From: Diospyros lotus
Taxonomy: Eukaryota > Streptophyta > Magnoliopsida > Ericales > Ebenaceae
DNA length: 64,000 nucleotides
Assembly (NCBI RefSeq): GCF_014633365.1
Contig: NC_068350.1
Coordinates: forward strand, 13,865,787 to 13,929,786
Direction of reading: 5' to 3'
In this document: one piece after another, positions 21,312 through 31,468 of the stretch
How the letters are laid out: each line of letters starts with the position of its first letter
Numbering within the stretch: position 1 is the first letter of the stretch
Program-made: the position numbers and the translations under genes
The notes under the pieces: model-generated
Seen by the model: only the letters and a program-made list of their open reading frames with translations
Told to the model about the DNA's origin: nothing
Database searches by the model: none

Positions 21312-23140
21312 ATGGCCGCAGTTGAAGTTACCAAGCCTGCAGCAGACTCCTTTGTCGTCCAAATCGACCAACCCCCTTCTCCTCCTACTATTTACAGAGT
21401 CCCCCACGATCTTCGCAAGCTCAACGAAAGTGCTTATACCCCTCGCCTCGTCTCCATTGGCCCTCTTCACTGCGAAGATGAACGCTTGATGAACTCACGC
21501 GTCAACAAGACCAAGGAGAACTATTGCCTCAAATCACTCATTCGTCGGTCAGCCAAATCGGACGACGACGAAGCAGTGTTGGAAAACCTGGAAAGAGAGT
21601 ACCGGGAGAAGATGGAGAAGTCGGTTGAGGACTCGGTTGAGGAGGCCAAGAGGTACTACGAAGACGACAAAGCTAAGGCGTTGGTCGACTCAAAGATGCT
21701 CTTGGCGGATGCTTGTTTTGTACTGGAACTTCTCTACCGGCGTCATGAGATGGTTTCTGTTCGCAAGATTCCCGAACTTGGGATAGATTGCGTCCGGGCT
21801 TACCGCACTGTTCAACGAGACTTGTTGTTATTGGAGAACCAGCTTCCGTTCTTCGTTCTTGAGAAACTCTTCCATCTCACAAAAACTGAAGCCGGTGCCG
21901 GAGGGTCTTCTCTTATTGGATGCATATTGGCATTTTTTGGCGATTTGCTCATCACGAAACCAGGGGGCGATGACAAAAATACTATTAAAAATCCATGTCA
22001 CATCCTCCATCTCCTTCACGTGCACTACCTTCCAGCCGGCGAGCTGAAGGCCGAGCCTCGCTGCCAATTCCTGCAATCTGCTTTAGACCTTGACTATGCG
22101 GGTGTCAGGTTCGAATCGAACAAAGCCAGAAGCCCATTCCAGGTCAAATTTGAACCCCCTTCCGGGATCAAACGGTGGTGGTTCTGCAGTGCTTCTTTCA
22201 AAATTCCGGCTCTGCATGTTGACGACTCGACCGAGATGATCCTGAGAAACCTCATCGCCTTCGAGCAGTGCTGCTCCGACGTTCAGAGCTATGTTACATC
22301 GTATGCCTTCGTCATGGACAGGCTGATCAACACTGCCAAGGACGTGGCCGTGCTCCAAAAGGCTGGGATTATATGTAACTACTTGGGCTCCCATAACGAT
22401 GCTTCCGATCTGTTCAATAAACTGTTCTCCGAAGTTGCAATTGGGGATTTCTACTTCGCCAAAACATGCAAGGAAGCCCACGAATACAGCAGCCGGCGCT
22501 GGCCGAAGGCGGTGGCGTCTCTGAAGCGGAACAACTTTGCGACTCCGTGGGGCTACGTCGCTTTCGGCGTTGCTTTTGTTTTATTCTTCTCGTCGCTGAT
22601 AACTTCCATCCGCAACCTCAGGTAATCACTTAATTTCTGCAAAAGTTAATTTCCCTTTCTAACTCAACACGACATATATATATATATGTATATATATAGT
22701 TCGTCCTCTCTCTCTCTCTCTTTGACTAAGGTTCTTTCCCAAGATTAAGTTAGCATGCAATAATTTGTCATCGGTTTGTTACCAAATTCAAATTAATTAT
22801 TTTTTTTCGGAAATCCAAATTAATTAGGAAGAGGGTTTGGGAATACATTGGGTTCGAAATCTTATTGGAGGTTTAATAAATTTTATAAAAATATTATTTT
22901 AACATTTAATTTTAACATTTATAGTGACATTTTATATTAATATCTTGTATTATATGTCATGTCAATAAAATTTGTAAGGCATAAATGCAAAACGTTAATA
23001 CAAGTCTCAAATTTAAATATTTAAATAATATTTTTATATATTTTAACGTTTAATAATAACACTAATCATAAATTATAAAGCAGCATGCATTAATCAGTTG
23101 ATGCATACTCCTCTTCTTGCGCAGAGATTTGTCAAAGTAG
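21312..23140 (+). CDS. DUF247 (UPF0481) family protein, two exons
   Basis: Likely product 441 residues from join(21312..22621, 23125..23140). The start at 21312 has a strong context (GCCATGGCC) and places the domain at the usual distance. Conserved segments in order: LNESAYTPRLVSIGPLH (37-53), LLADACFVLEL (130-140), DLLLLENQLPFFVL (170-183), CHILHLLHVHYLP (near 225), LRNLIAFEQCC and YVTSYAFVMDRLINTAKDV (about 325-365), and a membrane segment YVAFGVAFVLFFSSLI (about 417-432). Length and order fit full DUF247 proteins, usually single-pass C-terminal membrane proteins of plants with no known catalytic activity. A donor GT at 22622 and acceptor AG at 23123-23124 join NLR to a last exon encoding DLSK then TAG. 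Without splicing the protein would end at TAA 22623-22625. The broken paralogue keeps the same splice pattern, which supports the second exon. Some grass DUF247 proteins are self-incompatibility determinants, but nothing here shows that role. Confidence 0.88.
22622..23124 (+). other. DUF247 intron with microsatellites
   Basis: A 503-bp predicted intron: GTAATC donor, pyrimidine-rich CTCCTCTTCTTGCGCAG acceptor. It contains a TA/TG microsatellite at 22673-22699 and a CT run near 22703-22722. The paralogue's intron is only 105 bp. Confidence 0.65.
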
Positions 23141-23840
23141 TAGGATGTGGAAGAGCTCGCCTGCATTAATGGCAGAAACACCGCAAGCAGGAAATGAATT
23201 AGATGAAAATATCTTGAAAGTTTATGGGTTTATTATATATAATATATAAATTTAACGTATCTTGAAAATTAGAAGGTTGGGCTATATGTATGTGTGTGTG
23301 TGTGTATATATATATATATGGGTAGGTAGTCCACTATATTTGTGACTTTGGACAGGTGTTTGTGACTACGCATACATGAGATTTGTTTTGTTGCTCAGGT
23401 TGAGTTTGACTGATACAAGCATGTAAGAGGTGCCCATGTCCTTATAATCGAACAGCATAAACAAAATATATTTGTATAAGAAATATGGTAATAGCAAGTG
23501 TGTATTATATATGCATGTATCTTCGTGTGCCTTTGTCTTGCAGCAACTCAATAGGAGAACAAGTAATCTAGGTCAACTCGTGCTAGGGAGTCAGAGGGAT
23601 GGAGCCCCTTGGGCTCATCTTAACCTTCTATATATGGAATCAAGACTCAGCTCAAGAAGTACTTATGAATAAGGACATTCTAGTGGAAGCATCGAAATTA
23701 TCTCTAACCCTCTATCATGGAATCTAATATGAGCTGACACTCCAAGTGCCTTGATACAGCCTCAGTAACAATGCAAAAGGTCCAGTACACAGATCAGGAT
23801 GTTAAGATCATCAGAGTCAGATCATGTACTCGACATTCTC
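23141..23840. other. DUF247 3' flank and unassigned DNA
   Basis: The first 60 bp after the stop (AGGATGTGGAAGAGCTCGCC and on) are conserved with the broken paralogue, probably 3' UTR. A TG/TA microsatellite lies at 23290-23320. Nothing else was recognised. Confidence 0.5.
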
Positions 23841-23844
23841 TTAG

Positions 23845-24575
23845 TTGAGGATGTAGGCATCTTCCCGAACCACCAAAACCAAAGATTTACTCTCTCAGTT
23901 ACAGATGTAGGCATCTTATCGAACCGTCGAAACAAAAACATTTATTCGATATGATTGCAGATGTAGGCATCATGTTGAATTGTTGAAACAAAAATATTTA
24001 TTCGATATAATTGCGGATGTAGGTATCCTACCCAACTGTCAAAACGAAAACATTTATTCGATATGATTGTGGATGTAGGCATCATGCCAAACTATCAAAA
24101 TAAAAACATTTATTCTATATGATTGCGGATGTAGGCATCTTGCCGAACCGTCGAAACAAAAGGCTTACTCTTCATAGTTGCAGATGTAGGCATCCTACCG
24201 AATCGTTGAAATAAAAACATTTATTCGATATGATCATGGATGTAGGCCTTCTATTCGAACCCCCAAAACAAAAACACTTATTCGACATGATCGCGGATGT
24301 AAGCATTTCACTGAACCACTGCAACAAAAACATTGCCACTACAAATGTGGACCATGGGCTGAGCCACCAAAAACAAAGGTATTCACCATCACGGACATAG
24401 GCATTCGCCAAACCACCAAAATAAAAAATATCCATGGAGTTGCAGACATAGGTGTTTTATCGAACTGGCAAAACAAAAATATTATTCCGATCCGAATGTA
24501 AGCATTGCACTCGTTCATTGAATTGCTAAACAAAATAGACTCACGGATGTAAGCATTAGGTCGAACCACATAAAG
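23845..24575 (+). repeat. degenerate 55-60-bp minisatellite, about 13 copies
   Basis: A unit like GATGTAGGCATCTTGCCGAA, then CCGTCGAAACAAAAACATTT and ATTCGATATGATTGCG, recurs about every 54-60 bp. Examples start near 23849, 23903, 23957, 24016, 24070, 24127, 24183 and 24238, with more decayed copies to about 24570. The core GATGTAGGCA..GCCGAACCAC resembles a phrase common in the R region of plant copia LTRs. Confidence 0.8.
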
Positions 24576-25139
24576 AAAATAGAGTGCATCAGTGCACGCC
24601 CCATGCCATTAGGAAGGACCCCTGTCCTCTCTACTTGGCATTCATCATCACATGGGCACAAGATACGGTATGCGAGATAGTTCCATTGTCTTTGGATGCA
24701 AAGATGAAGGTTTCTCTCTCCAATGACATCATCTTTTGCCTTACACAATCGTGCACCAACTAGTGGAAGGAACTGGGGTTTAGGAAAATTTTCTTTTATG
24801 CAGGTGCACTAGTACTCACACCCTCTATTGCACTAGGGCGCTTAAGGTTGTGTACTACTTCTTGTCAAATAGACCTTTCCACAAAAGGACTCTATGGAGT
24901 TCAACGTTCCTGCTCCCGTTTGGCCTCTGGGAATAGTAGCGACAACTAGGCTAAGATGAGACTGATAGGTAAAACGAGTTCGAGGACTCAGGCACATTGC
25001 TCACCCCTAGTTGTAGGTGGCAGTAGTGGTACCTCTTATTGTTGCCAGATGCATGATGATTTATATACTCTGGATATCTATTGGATTTCTATTCATATAT
25101 ATATATATATATATATTGCTGGCTTACCCCTACAAGGTG
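24576..25139. other. unassigned DNA
   Basis: No gene or terminal repeat recognised. An AT microsatellite lies at about 25096-25117. Confidence 0.4.
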
Positions 25140-26189
25140 TGTTGGTTTCTTAAGGTATGGCCACTCATGAGAAGGGTGAATTGAGTATTTAAAATTTTTC
25201 TCCCTTTTGATAAATATTATTGATTAATTATTTTCTTTAAGAATATATAAATTATTTTCTTTTAATTAAATTATTGTTATTTAATTTTAAACAAATTAAG
25301 ATTTTATAACTATGTATATGTGAATTTTGAGATTAATAAATTGCAAGTCACAAGATATAGCAAGAATAAATAAATGAGACACAAGATAATTTATAGTGGT
25401 TCGGTGTCTCCACACATATCTACTCTACTCTCCCAAGGTCTCAACTACCCTTAGGGTTCCACTAATTTCACCAAGATTTTCACACTAGCTCACCTTGAAA
25501 ACTAGATATACTCCTATATTACAATGGGTTCTAGGAAAACCACCAACACCAAGGTTTTCTCCCTGACTTTGTAACGCCCCACTTTTCCAAATACAAAACA
25601 ACGTGAAATATAAAAAGATATCACCTATGGGCGTTATTGGAAATCCTTTATCAATGGAAGCACGGATCGAACTTGAGTATGCTAAATAGCTAGGATTTCC
25701 TCAAGTTTAAATAAAAGTCCATCACGTACCCACACATCAGAAAGTTATAGCAGCTTCACAAATACATCCTTAAGTATCTTAATTGCTATTTACATTACAA
25801 TATTGGGATTACACGGGTACACAAATAAATCCAACTCTAAATCAGCCAAGCACAACCTCTGAGTCCTTGCTCGCGCTAGAACCTAGAGCCTGAAACACTT
25901 GATACTTCTGACAAAGTTGGGACGATGAATGCCCCAGGGGTAAGAAACACCCGAGTTAGATTATTACATCTAAGTGAGTGGTAAGAAAGAAACTATGCAT
26001 GCAAGAGTAATATGCAGTTTTACCAAGAGACATGTAGAAATAAGAAAAATTACCTAAGATCACAGCTCACCGCAAGAGCACGAGATCCCCTATGATACTC
26101 CAACAAATAGCCACAAATACAAATACCGAGATGTATGTGCAATAGGAAAGATTTGCTCAAAGGCAACAAACACATAAGATATAACCTCT

Positions 26190-26505
26190 CGGCCCCCTTA
26201 CATAGGCACGAGATATCCTCCTTACTTGCCATGTATGAACCCCGCGGCCCCCTTACACAAGCTCGAGGTAGCCCCCTTACACAGGCCCACGTGGTCAGCC
26301 CCCTTACACAGGCTCTCGTGATAGGTCACACACAACAAGCCACCAACTAGCCATAGCCACCAAATGACAAGATCTATGACAAAGCAGAAGGAATATGATC
26401 ACAAGCCATCGAGTCACCATCATCCTTGCCGGCACTTGTGTGAAACATCTCAGCCTCACCATCATCCTTGTCGGCACTTGTGTGAAACATCTCAGCCTCA
26501 CCTCT
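26190..26505 (-). repeat. short tandem repeats inside solo LTR
   Basis: Several CCCCCTTACACAGG units lie at 26190-26325. A 40-45-bp unit containing CATCCTTGCCGGCACTTGTG follows, duplicated at 26410-26500. Confidence 0.7.
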
Positions 26506-27510
26506 AGGCTAAGCCCCACCTCTAGGCACGTGATCATGGTCCAATCTCTCAGCTTCACCTCTAAGCACGGCCCCACCTCTAGGCACGGGATTGCCCCCCC
26601 TCGATCATCGTGATGTTCCCAATAAGCGGCCAACCATCATATACAAGTTCCCGATCCACCAATAGCAACTATCACCAAACAACATGTTGAAGACAAAGCA
26701 GAAGGAATATGTACAAACTAAGGAATATCAGGTAGGCATGGCCTCACCTGTAGGCATGGTGCACAAACCAGGAAATATATGATATGCAATCCACAAGCTA
26801 CGAGCAAGAGTAGTCATGTTTAATCCCATCGACGAACCACAACAATAAACTCTGTGATCAAGCAAAATAGGAAAGAAATGCTCGAAAATAGGGAAACATT
26901 AGATGTAAGCATCAACCATCCACAAGTGGAAACCAAGAGTGATCAATAGGAATCAAGGAGCATGCATAAGAACCTCTCACAAATGAAACCAAGAATGATC
27001 AAGAGAAAGCATGCACGAGAACCACTCACCTTGATCGTTTCCCTTCGACATCACTATTTACAGCCCGATTTCGAGCACTAGGGGTTGTTCTGCAGAAATC
27101 ATGCATTTAGGTGAAGCAAAAATTAAATATTTCTACATGAGAATTGTAGATAATTAAATTAGGAGAACAACGGTGAAAATTTTAGGCCAATCGGAGTCCG
27201 GATGCGCCCTCACACGCCCCCGGAAGGGTGGCCACCCACTGCCCCTTCTCTATTTTGCAACCCAAAATTAAAACGGCCATCTCTTGCTCATTTTTTATCC
27301 GATTCGCTCTCCGTTTGAACCTACGAACTCCTTTTTTCATGATCTACGATCCTACAGAAAGAAAATTAGCTTACCTTTTCAGTTTCCTTTTTGATTTGGT
27401 AGTTTTCCAGCCAGGTCTCTCTTTTCCTTTCTTCTTTGGTTTTTCTTTCCTTTTTCTTACACTTGCTTTCTTTCCTCTTTCCTTAGCTTCTCGTGGCCTA
27501 AATTCCTTCC

Positions 27511-27522
27511 CTTTATATATCC
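27511..27522 (-). promoter_or_regulatory. TATA box of solo LTR
   Basis: Minus-strand GGATATATAAAG, placed as in the related LTRs. Confidence 0.4.
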
Positions 27523-28745
27523 TTTAAATACCCAAATTCTTAAGATTTTACTTGGCCACCAAGTTGCTCATTTTCCAACCAAGTAATCATCACACTTTGA
27601 AAATTTTCCAATCTTCTCAAGCAAGCTTCCACTTCCTCCAATCCTAAGCTTCCAACTACACTTTCAAGATAAGCCTTACCATCCTCTTTCCTTGCAAGCA
27701 ACTCCTAGCCAATCCTAATTCTCCAAGTTTAGACTTTAGGGTAAAAATCAATCATGACATCCTTTGATTTTGATTTCATCTTCTCCTTCAAGCTTTTACT
27801 TCCTTCCAATCAATCTCCCTTTCACATGGCTTTCATGATAAGAACACTCAAGGACCCTTATCTCTTCTCTTCCAAACCACTCATAGCCTTCCAACTCATG
27901 CCACTTAAGACTTTTGGGGTAAGAATCAATCATTACTTCCTTTGAATATTTTTTACTTTGATTGTATCTTCCAAAGCAAGCTTCTCCTTTCTTCCAATCT
28001 CCAAATACTCCTTCACGTGGCTTTAGGATAAGTTCTATCATTCTCTTCTTTTGCAAGCCAAATACAAATCTTCCAAGTCAAGTCTTCCAAGTTAAGCCAT
28101 TCCAAGACTTATTTACTTTTGACTTTAAGGGTAAAAGTAATTATTATCATCATAAGCTTTAGGACTTTTAGGGATAATCCTCCAATCCCATCTTTCCAAC
28201 TCAAGCCTTCTTGAATAAGCATTTATCATTGCAAATATTCTTATTTGTTAGAGAAGTTATCCTTTGATATTTGCATTTAAGTCCCTAAAACCATTTCATT
28301 TACACTTAAATTCAAAATTTCCATTAAAACACTTTATTGCATTATCCAACTTCTACATTAAATTTTTGGGGTATTACAAACTTACCTTGGAAACTAGATT
28401 CACCTAGATTTTAATGATTCTAGGAAACCTATACAATCCACAATAATAATTTAATTGTTCACAAATAATTGTCCACACTTGGACACAAATAAGCAGTTCA
28501 GTACAAAATATATAAGACAATAATATTTAAATAAATAAATAAACGATGACCTCAGTTTGAATGGAGAATATTGAATTCGACTTTGTGATCTGTTTTTCTC
28601 CTCTTGTCTTGTGGCTCTTCGATGCATGTGCAATGAATCTTTAAGAGCTTTGTAATGCATGGAAATTAGCTGTAGAGCTTTTGGGAGCTTTGAGTGCTTT
28701 AGATAGGCAACGGTAATGTGCATTGTAGCAACGATAATGTGTATA

Positions 28746-29455
28746 CACTACAAAAAAATCGGCATTTAGCGGTGATTTTTTTTGCATTTAGCGGTAATTT
28801 TTTTAACTGCCGCTAAATAATTTAGCGGTGATTTTCAAAACTGCCACTAATTCAGTCGTCGCGGAGCGTTTAGCAGTGACTTCCAGCAACCGCTGGAATA
28901 ACCGCCACTAATTTTAAATTTTGCAGCAGTTTTAGAAACCGCCACTAAATAAGTGATTTAGCGGCGGTTTTGAAACCGCCGCTAAAAATTTTAAAAAAAT
29001 TAAATTTTTAATTTTAGCTGCGGTTTCAAAACCGTCGCAAAAATTAATAAAAATAAATAAATTTTTAATTTTAGTAGCGGTTTCAAAACCATAAAATTAA
29101 TAAAAAAAATTAAATTTTTAATTTTAGCGGCAGTTTCAAAACCGCAGCTAAATATTATAATTTTTAATTTTAATTTATTTTTTTTTAATTTTGTGGCGAT
29201 TTCTCAAAAACCGCCGTGAAACATAATTTAATTTTTTTATTATTTAATTATTTTTTAAATTTAGCTACGAGTTTTTGGAAACCGTCGCAAAAAAACATGT
29301 TTTATTGAATTTTGTGGCGGTTTTATGAAACCGCTCAAAATTTTAAAAAAATCGCTGTAAAAATCATATTTTGCGACGGTTTCAAAACCGCCGCAAAACA
29401 CCATGTTTTGCGGCTATTTTTAAAACCGCCGCAAAAAATCAATTTTTTTATAGTG
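28746..29455. mobile_element. 710-bp non-autonomous CACTA-type element
   Basis: Starts CACTACAAAAAAATCGG and ends TTTTTTTATAGTG, the inverted ends of the En/Spm (CACTA) group. GTA is present on both sides (28741-28743 and 29456-29458), with two extra bases on the left. The interior is a dense array of direct and inverted units around TTTAGCGGCGGTTTTG and AAACCGCCGCTAAA, as in CACTA subterminal repeats, here filling the whole element. No coding capacity. The empty site is visible in the other copia LTR near 55910. Confidence 0.8.
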
Positions 29456-29838
29456 GTACTATAGCAACGATCAAAATTCTAACCGTTAGAGGGGTATTGT
29501 AGCGTCACTGTAGCGGTACTGTAACAACTTTTGTCCAACTTTCGCAAAATTATCTTTTATATTTTTTTAGAAATACTTTGAAAAATAACATTTTTGAAAA
29601 TACATACACTTATGTAGAAAATGTTTAATAAATTAAATTAAAAAATATATTTTTAATAGAAAATAATATTTTTGGTAATACACATGTTATGAGAAATATT
29701 TTATAAATTAATTAAACATAATTCGATACTATAATTAATATATTTAATAAAAATTCTCTTTTTGTTAATCATCAAAACTTAATTAATATAAGTACGTTGG
29801 CTCAACAAGGTGGGATAGATCAGCACCCCCCAAAATAA

Positions 29839-30394
29839 TTAAAATATTTTTGAACTCTCCCTTAATTTTATACTATAAGCTCCCTCTATCAAAAATACTA
29901 GTAGCATAAAAGTATTTTTGATATAACTTAATAGATAAAATATTTTTTTTAAAAGTTTTAAGGAGCAAACCTGATTTCCAAATCTGATTGCCTTGATTGC
30001 ACCTACTTGTCTTGAATGCCTAAATTGATTTCCTATCTCTCAAATATACAATTTCCTTACCTCAATAAATAAGAAAAATTTATCATACATTCTTCTCTCC
30101 CATACAAAAATATTTACAATTTAAATTATAAGTCACTCTCATACATAAATTTTCATTCTTCTCTCTTTTTGTCATAATCAAAAAGTCATTGTGAGTTGAG
30201 AGAATAAAGATATATAATAATACAGCTCATGAAAGAAATATATCGAGCATAATCCACAATATCGAGCATAATCTAAGATTACACAACATCAAAGAAAGTA
30301 ATCATAGAATAGTCAAGGGATACAATAGCATTACAAAATCTACAAAGCATTAATCTAAGTCACCCATGTTGATAGATTTGGATTTCGTCGATGC
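29839..30394. other. 3' flank of LBD pseudogene
   Basis: AT-rich, no gene recognised. The part next to the stop codon may be the pseudogene's 3' UTR. I found no clear polypurine tract for the adjacent copia LTR. Confidence 0.4.
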
Positions 30395-31002
30395 TCACTG
30401 CCGATAATGGTTGCCGAAGACAACAGATCCAAGTTCATCGATATCACCTAGGAATGGCCACTGGCCGCTGCTAGTTTCGACTGGGTAATGTTGCGAACTA
30501 ATCTCTTGATGAAAATAAGGAAATGACACATTTTCTTCTTGGATGACTGGGTTTTTAAAATTCCAAATAAGGTTTGGATCATCCACGAGGAAAGATCCAT
30601 TATCATAATATGGGTTTAAATTAGTTTCTGGTTGAAACCAATTTTGAACATTAAGAGAGTTTACATAAAAGTTTGCAAATAGTAATTCCTCCAATAAAGC
30701 TAAATGAAATTGAAGATTGACGATCTACTGTTGGAGGGAAAAAATGTAGGAGACACAACAGTAAATAGGATCTTGAAGCCTAGCTTGAGCTTCATACAAA
30801 AGTGTAGTGACAACCCCATAACGGTCACTAACCGGAAGCTGGGCCAAGAGTTTTAAGGCATTACTGGCACCAAAAACCTTATGGATATCTGCCAAATCAG
30901 TAGGTCATTCTTCATGGCAGAAGAAAGGGGCAAAGACGCAGATTGGGTACATTTTATTTTTAATACTTTGCAGGGACCGCACAAAGAACCGAGTGCTGAC
31001 AT
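30395..31002 (-). pseudogene. LBD (LOB-domain) transcription factor pseudogene
   Basis: From ATG at 31002 the minus strand starts with a C-block (LCGPCKVLKIKC). After a one-base deletion it continues CVFAPFFCHEE, a stop, then [20 protein letters not shown]. Next comes the Leu-zipper-like block [38 protein letters not shown], a second stop where Gln is expected, and then about 100 open residues ending GDIDELGSVVFGNHYRQ. These are the cysteine block, GAS block and coiled coil of class I LBD proteins (DNA-binding regulators of lateral organ and root development), in order and without a gap. Defects are one frameshift, a TGA and a TAG. The blocks are contiguous, so no intron is visible. The assignment rests on motif recognition. 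Confidence 0.82.
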
Positions 31003-31463
31003 GATCTTCTAGTTATTTTTTAATTTTATTTTATTTTTAATTTATTATTTTTTTAATTTTTAATTTTTTTAATTTTAATTAATTATTAATTATTATTATT
31101 ATTATTATTATTATTTAAAAAACAGTGACTTATAACTGTTTTTATGGTTTTGATTAACAGAGGTGAGAGGGCGAGGGTGAGAGCGAAGGTGAGAGCAAGA
31201 GAGCTAGGACGAGAGCAAGACAAAGCAGTTAGAGGAGAGAGAGGCAGCAAGCGATGAAGCACCAAGAGGAGAGAGTGAGAGCAAGGGAGAAACCAGGTGT
31301 GACGAAGTGAGAGAGGCAAGGCAATGATCAAATCAATGAGAGGGAGGGAATTTGAGGGCTGAAGGTTTGGAGGATTTGAGGGCTGGGGATAATGGAGCTC
31401 ACCGTGAAACCCTAACAAGAACAAACAAACACAAACACAAAGACGAAAAAAATTTAATAACGA
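31003..31463 (-). other. 5' flank of LBD pseudogene, low-complexity
   Basis: AT-rich DNA with an ATT microsatellite (about 31089-31115), then a purine-rich island on the plus strand (31160-31330). On the minus strand a CACGGTGAGC phrase near 31400 resembles a splice donor. The flank continues at 51279 beyond the large insertion. Confidence 0.4.
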
Positions 31464-31468
31464 AGAAC

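Larger units (their letters stand above)
25570..28378 (-). mobile_element. chromovirus solo LTR (2.8 kb)
   Basis: Runs from TGTAACGCCCC to GGGTATTACA, flanked by GACTT (25565-25569) and AACTT (28379-28383). The uninterrupted sequence is visible in the other copia LTR near 55560. Internal landmarks in minus orientation: hairpin TTAGAT/ATCTAA at 25955-25972, short tandem repeats at 26190-26330 (CCCCCTTACACA) and 26410-26505 (a 40-45-bp unit twice), and a TATA box at 27511-27522. Same family as the solo LTR at 57539, judged by the first 80 bp. Confidence 0.88.
25140..29838 (-). mobile_element. copia LTR (copy A), carrying two insertions
   Basis: On the plus strand it runs from TGTTGGTTTCTTAAGG to GCACCCCCCAAAATA. 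With the 25570-28378 solo LTR and the 28746-29455 CACTA-type element removed, about 1.17 kb remains. This aligns along its length with the LTR at 55158-56360. Orientation is minus, judged from the primer site and gag beside the other copy. No primer site adjoins this copy, and its flanks (AGGTG left, ATTAA right) do not match, so it is a 3' LTR or a decayed solo LTR. Confidence 0.75.

Noticed and set aside
23845..24575. Regularly spaced repeats resembling a CRISPR array
   Set aside because: Spacers are as conserved as repeats, the units are degenerate, and the context is a plant genome. It is a minisatellite.
25140..29838. LTR A as a simple solo LTR with its own target duplication
   Set aside because: Flanks AGGTG and ATTAA do not match, so this simple reading is not supported.
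31086..31424. 112-codon minus-strand frame ending in poly-Asn
   Set aside because: Low-complexity CT-rich DNA plus an ATT microsatellite, no domain.
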